A stretch of 37,094 bases of DNA. Source: an uncultured Bacteroidales bacterium. GTDB lineage: Bacteria > Bacteroidota > Bacteroidia > Bacteroidales > P3. Each line of letters opens with the position of its first letter. Positions within the stretch are counted from its first letter, which is position 1. The translations under genes and the position numbers were made by a program. Shown here piece after piece: positions 35,212 through 37,094 of the stretch. The stretch is taken from assembly GCA_944321885.1 (NCBI GenBank), contig CALUNB010000025.1, forward strand, positions 1 through 37,094. Direction: 5' to 3'. Under the pieces are notes generated by a model that saw only the letters and a program-made list of their open reading frames with translations, ran no database searches and was not told the DNA's origin.

Positions 35212-35670
35212 ATGTTGGAAGTTGGAAAACCGGCTCCCCCTTTCCAAGGCAGGGACCAAAACGGGAACGAAGTCAGCCTCAAAGATTTTGCAGGCAAAAA
35301 ATTGGTACTTTATTTCTACCCCAAGGACAATACGCCCGGTTGCACGGCCGAGGCCTGTGATTTGAGGGACAACCAAGCCCGGCTCCAAGCCGCCGGTTAC
35401 GAGATTGTCGGGGTCAGCAAGGACAGCGAAGCTTCGCACAAGAAATTCGCCGAAAAACATGCCTTGCCGTTCCCTTTGGTTTCCGACCCTTCCACCGAAA
35501 TCCTGCAAGCCTATGGGGCTTGGGGCGAAAAGAAAGCCTACGGCAAGACCTCGATGGGAACCCTGCGCAAAACGGTGCTTATCGACCAGAACGGGATTGT
35601 GGAGCAAATCATCAACAAGGTGGATACCAAGGCGCATGCTTCCCAGATCCTGGACACGATTGCTTCCTAA
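35212..35670 (+). CDS. bcp: Thioredoxin-dependent thiol peroxidase (Bcp/PrxQ peroxiredoxin)
   Basis: This enzyme reduces hydrogen peroxide and organic peroxides with thioredoxin as donor. The 152-residue protein has the peroxiredoxin active site PGCTAEAC, with peroxidatic C44 and resolving C49 five residues later, which is the atypical two-cysteine PrxQ arrangement. The YFYPKDNTPG lead and GTLRKTVLID strand are also typical. It is complete and lies between lptB and the broken TPR regulator, 11 bases before the latter, in one transcription unit. Confidence 0.95.
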   Translation: MLEVGKPAPPFQGRDQNGNEVSLKDFAGKKLVLYFYPKDNTPGCTAEACDLRDNQARLQAAGYEIVGVSKDSEASHKKFAEKHALPFPLVSDPSTEILQAYGAWGEKKAYGKTSMGTLRKTVLIDQNGIVEQIINKVDTKAHASQILDTIAS

Positions 35671-35681
35671 GTTGCATTCCT

Positions 35682-37020
35682 ATGCGTCTTGCTTGCCTCC
35701 TGTGCGTTCTTCTCGTGTCATGCGTTCTTTCCGGACGATGCCAAAACGCCCAAGACTCCATTTCCGGCGGGGCCCAAATAAGGCAAACTTATTTTTCCAA
35801 CATCGTCCAAAACCCCTCTTTCCCGATACTGTACAAACTGGAAGCGCTGGACAGCTTGATCCAGGATGCCGTAGTGCAAAGGTCGAGCGAAACAAAATCC
35901 AAGAAGTCAATTCCTTGCTTAACAAAAAAGCCGATCTTTTAGAAAAAACCGGCAATTACGCGGCAGCCTTGCAAACCAGTCTCCGGCAGTTGGGAATCCT
36001 CGATTCGCTTCCGATGGAAACGGTGGATGGAAACGAGAAATGGGAGTTGTTCTACCGCATTGCCCGGATGCACTTTTATACCGGCGATTACGAGAGTTGC
36101 CTCCTTTTCCTGTACCAAGTGCTTGAAGGTTGCAAGGATACCGACTTGAATATCCGTGCCCACGCTTTTTTGAGCAAAACATTCATCAACCTGCACCAAT
36201 TCCCCTTGGCGACCAAACACATCCGTTCAGCAGAAGCCTTGATTGACTCCTTGCCCCGGGGAATCGACACCTCCACCCTGTTCACGTACAGCAACCAAAA
36301 AGCAGCCCTTTATCCCAAATCGGTCATTAGACTTTGGGGAGATTGCCCGCTTGTGTCATGCAACATGCTTCTCGCCTAGCCGAAGGCGTAGCGGGCTACG
36401 TCGAGGCGTAGCGAGAAACAGGGTGCGGACAGAAGCGGGCAAGATGCCCGAAAGCCTCATTTTCCCCATCGGAAGCGGACACGGCGTGTCTGATGACCGA
36501 TTTGGGTTTATTACGAGACCGGGCAGTACGAGGCCTGTTTCAACGAAATGGAGAAGGCCGGAAAATACGCGCAGGCTTCGGGGAACCCTACTTTCATCAC
36601 CACGCACAACCAAAACCTGGCCCTCCTTTACCTCGACATGGGAGAAACCGGATTGGCCAAGGAATTGCTTCTGAAGATCCTTGATATTTACGACCAGGAA
36701 CAGGATGCCAGCAACCTGCATGTCCTGGCCCTGCAAATCCTTGCACCCCTTTACGTTGAGGAAAAACAGTACACGGAAGCCTTGGAACTCTACGAAAAAG
36801 CTTTGGAAATCGCCCGCCAAGGGGGAATGCTCCACAACCAAGGCAGCATCCTCACCGACATGGCCGACATCTATGAAAGCCAGCACCAATACAAAAAGGC
36901 GCTCGACTGCCTGAAAGAAGGGCAGGAAATCAAAGCTTCGCTTGTCAACAGCAGCGTGGTGGAAAGAGCCCTCGCCCGAGATTTCCACTTTGAACAAAGG
37001 GAGGAGGAATTGCAGAAGCG
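35682..37020 (+). pseudogene. TPR-HTH regulator paralogue destroyed by three lesions
   Basis: An ATG at 35682 opens a signal sequence (MRLACLLCVLLVSCVLSG) and a TPR region related in style to the regulator at 19600-21435. Lesion one: near 35878-35880 the frame shifts by one base; adding one A to the run CAAAGG would join VVQ to KVERNKIQEV and restore the frame. Lesion two: the MITE at 36314-36506 with a TTTAT duplication, whose removal joins QKAALY to YETGQYEACF. Lesion three: the right-hand IS256 copy cuts the gene at about 37020, before the expected membrane and HTH parts. The remaining repeats (YTEALELYEKALEIARQ, YKKALDCLKEGQEI) are clear TPRs. What it once regulated is unknown. Confidence 0.85.
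36314..36506. mobile_element. MITE copy B, 193 bp, non-autonomous
   Basis: The same element as at 3658-3852, in the opposite orientation. The left end is CCCAAATCGGTCATTAGACT; the right end matches its complement with one mismatch (GTCTGATGACC). It is flanked by TTTAT at 36309-36313 and 36507-36511, the same target as ATAAA at copy A when read on the other strand. Element plus one duplication is 198 bp, a multiple of three, yet in-frame stops inside it end the reading frame at 36379. Its interior differs from copy A at perhaps one base in five, so the two are not a recent pair. Confidence 0.88.
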
Positions 37021-37094
37021 AGACTGTAAGCTAAAGTGTGTCAAGAAAAGGAAAAGAGATTAACTTTACAGACACACTTTTTAATTATGAGCAA
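37021..37094 (+). mobile_element. IS256-family insertion sequence, 5' end only (right copy)
   Basis: The sequence from about 37021 matches the reverse complement of 81-150. It starts AGACTGTAAGCTAAAGTG and runs to the transposase start at 37087. Within it AAAGTGTGTC (37033-37042) pairs with GACACACTTT (37071-37080), followed by TT and the start codon 6 bases later. The element has inserted into the TPR regulator pseudogene. Only its first 74 bases are in the window. Confidence 0.8.
37087..37094 (+). CDS. IS256-family transposase, first codons only
   Basis: ATGAGCAA at the window edge gives Met-Ser and two bases of the third codon. This matches the start MSN of the left copy with a silent change. 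The identification rests wholly on the matching 70-base leader. Confidence 0.55.

Noticed and set aside
36356..36997. A 213-codon minus-strand frame ending in the MITE
   Set aside because: Antisense to the TPR repeats. Its tail is the MITE interior, which also explains the matching LATPRRSPLRLRLGEKH peptide at 3625-3810.
1..37094. CRISPR arrays, tRNA or rRNA genes
   Set aside because: I looked for regularly spaced repeats and for tRNA/rRNA signature sequences and saw none. The only direct repeats are the two-copy 18-mer and short words.
1..37094. A composite transposon carrying the whole 37 kb
   Set aside because: The interior contains core genes (purA, nadC, recQ, lptB, dsbD), and the IS copies are not identical. 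Chromosomal DNA between two IS insertions is more likely.

Overview
The window looks like a chromosomal segment of a gut or oral type member of the Bacteroidales (Bacteroidota). The grounds are a set of secreted proteins with type IX secretion (T9SS) C-terminal sorting tails, TPR-HTH membrane regulators, an OstA-like LPS transport protein, RecQ with a C-terminal extension, -7 promoter boxes of the TAnnTTTG type, and a DUF4143-type AAA ATPase. I cannot name the genus. Both ends of the window lie inside copies of one IS256-family insertion sequence. The two copies face outward, are closely related but not identical, and their first bases can be aligned as an inverted repeat. This probably explains why the sequence stops where it does.

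Positions 150-6700 are an accessory region: a DEDDh exonuclease, a small hypothetical gene, a DprA-like gene, RtcB RNA ligase, and two longer paralogues of the small hypothetical gene that flank rtcB. One of these paralogues is split by a 195-bp MITE. A WYL regulator follows (6955-7917). Positions 7921-19046 hold a five- to six-gene minus-strand operon for the cell surface: two leucine-rich-repeat (LRR) proteins, a 1153-residue adhesin-like protein, a 32-residue putative membrane peptide, and two subtilisin-like proteases. All the large products have signal peptides and T9SS tails. A divergent TPR/transmembrane/HTH regulator (19600-21435) sits beside the operon, with a (GA)10 tract in its leader.

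After this comes an AAA ATPase/DUF4143 gene of foreign appearance with an 18-bp direct repeat over its promoter. A housekeeping block follows: dsbD, pssA, a structured 500-bp non-coding block, ostA-like, a PepSY-like gene, purA, nadC, an OmpH/Skp-like lipoprotein and recQ on the minus strand, then lptB and bcp on the plus strand. The last gene is a paralogue of the TPR-HTH regulator. It is destroyed by three separate lesions: a one-base frameshift, a second copy of the same MITE, and the right-hand IS256 copy.

The clearest new observations are: (1) a 193-195 bp MITE with 20-bp ends that twice entered the same 5-bp target (TTTAT/ATAAA), where conceptual excision restores the host gene; (2) a paralogous family with a C-terminal segment resembling the FtsZ C-terminal domain; (3) the LRR/adhesin/peptide/double-subtilase operon with its divergent, possibly phase-variable regulator; (4) the promoter-overlapping repeat at the AAA ATPase gene.
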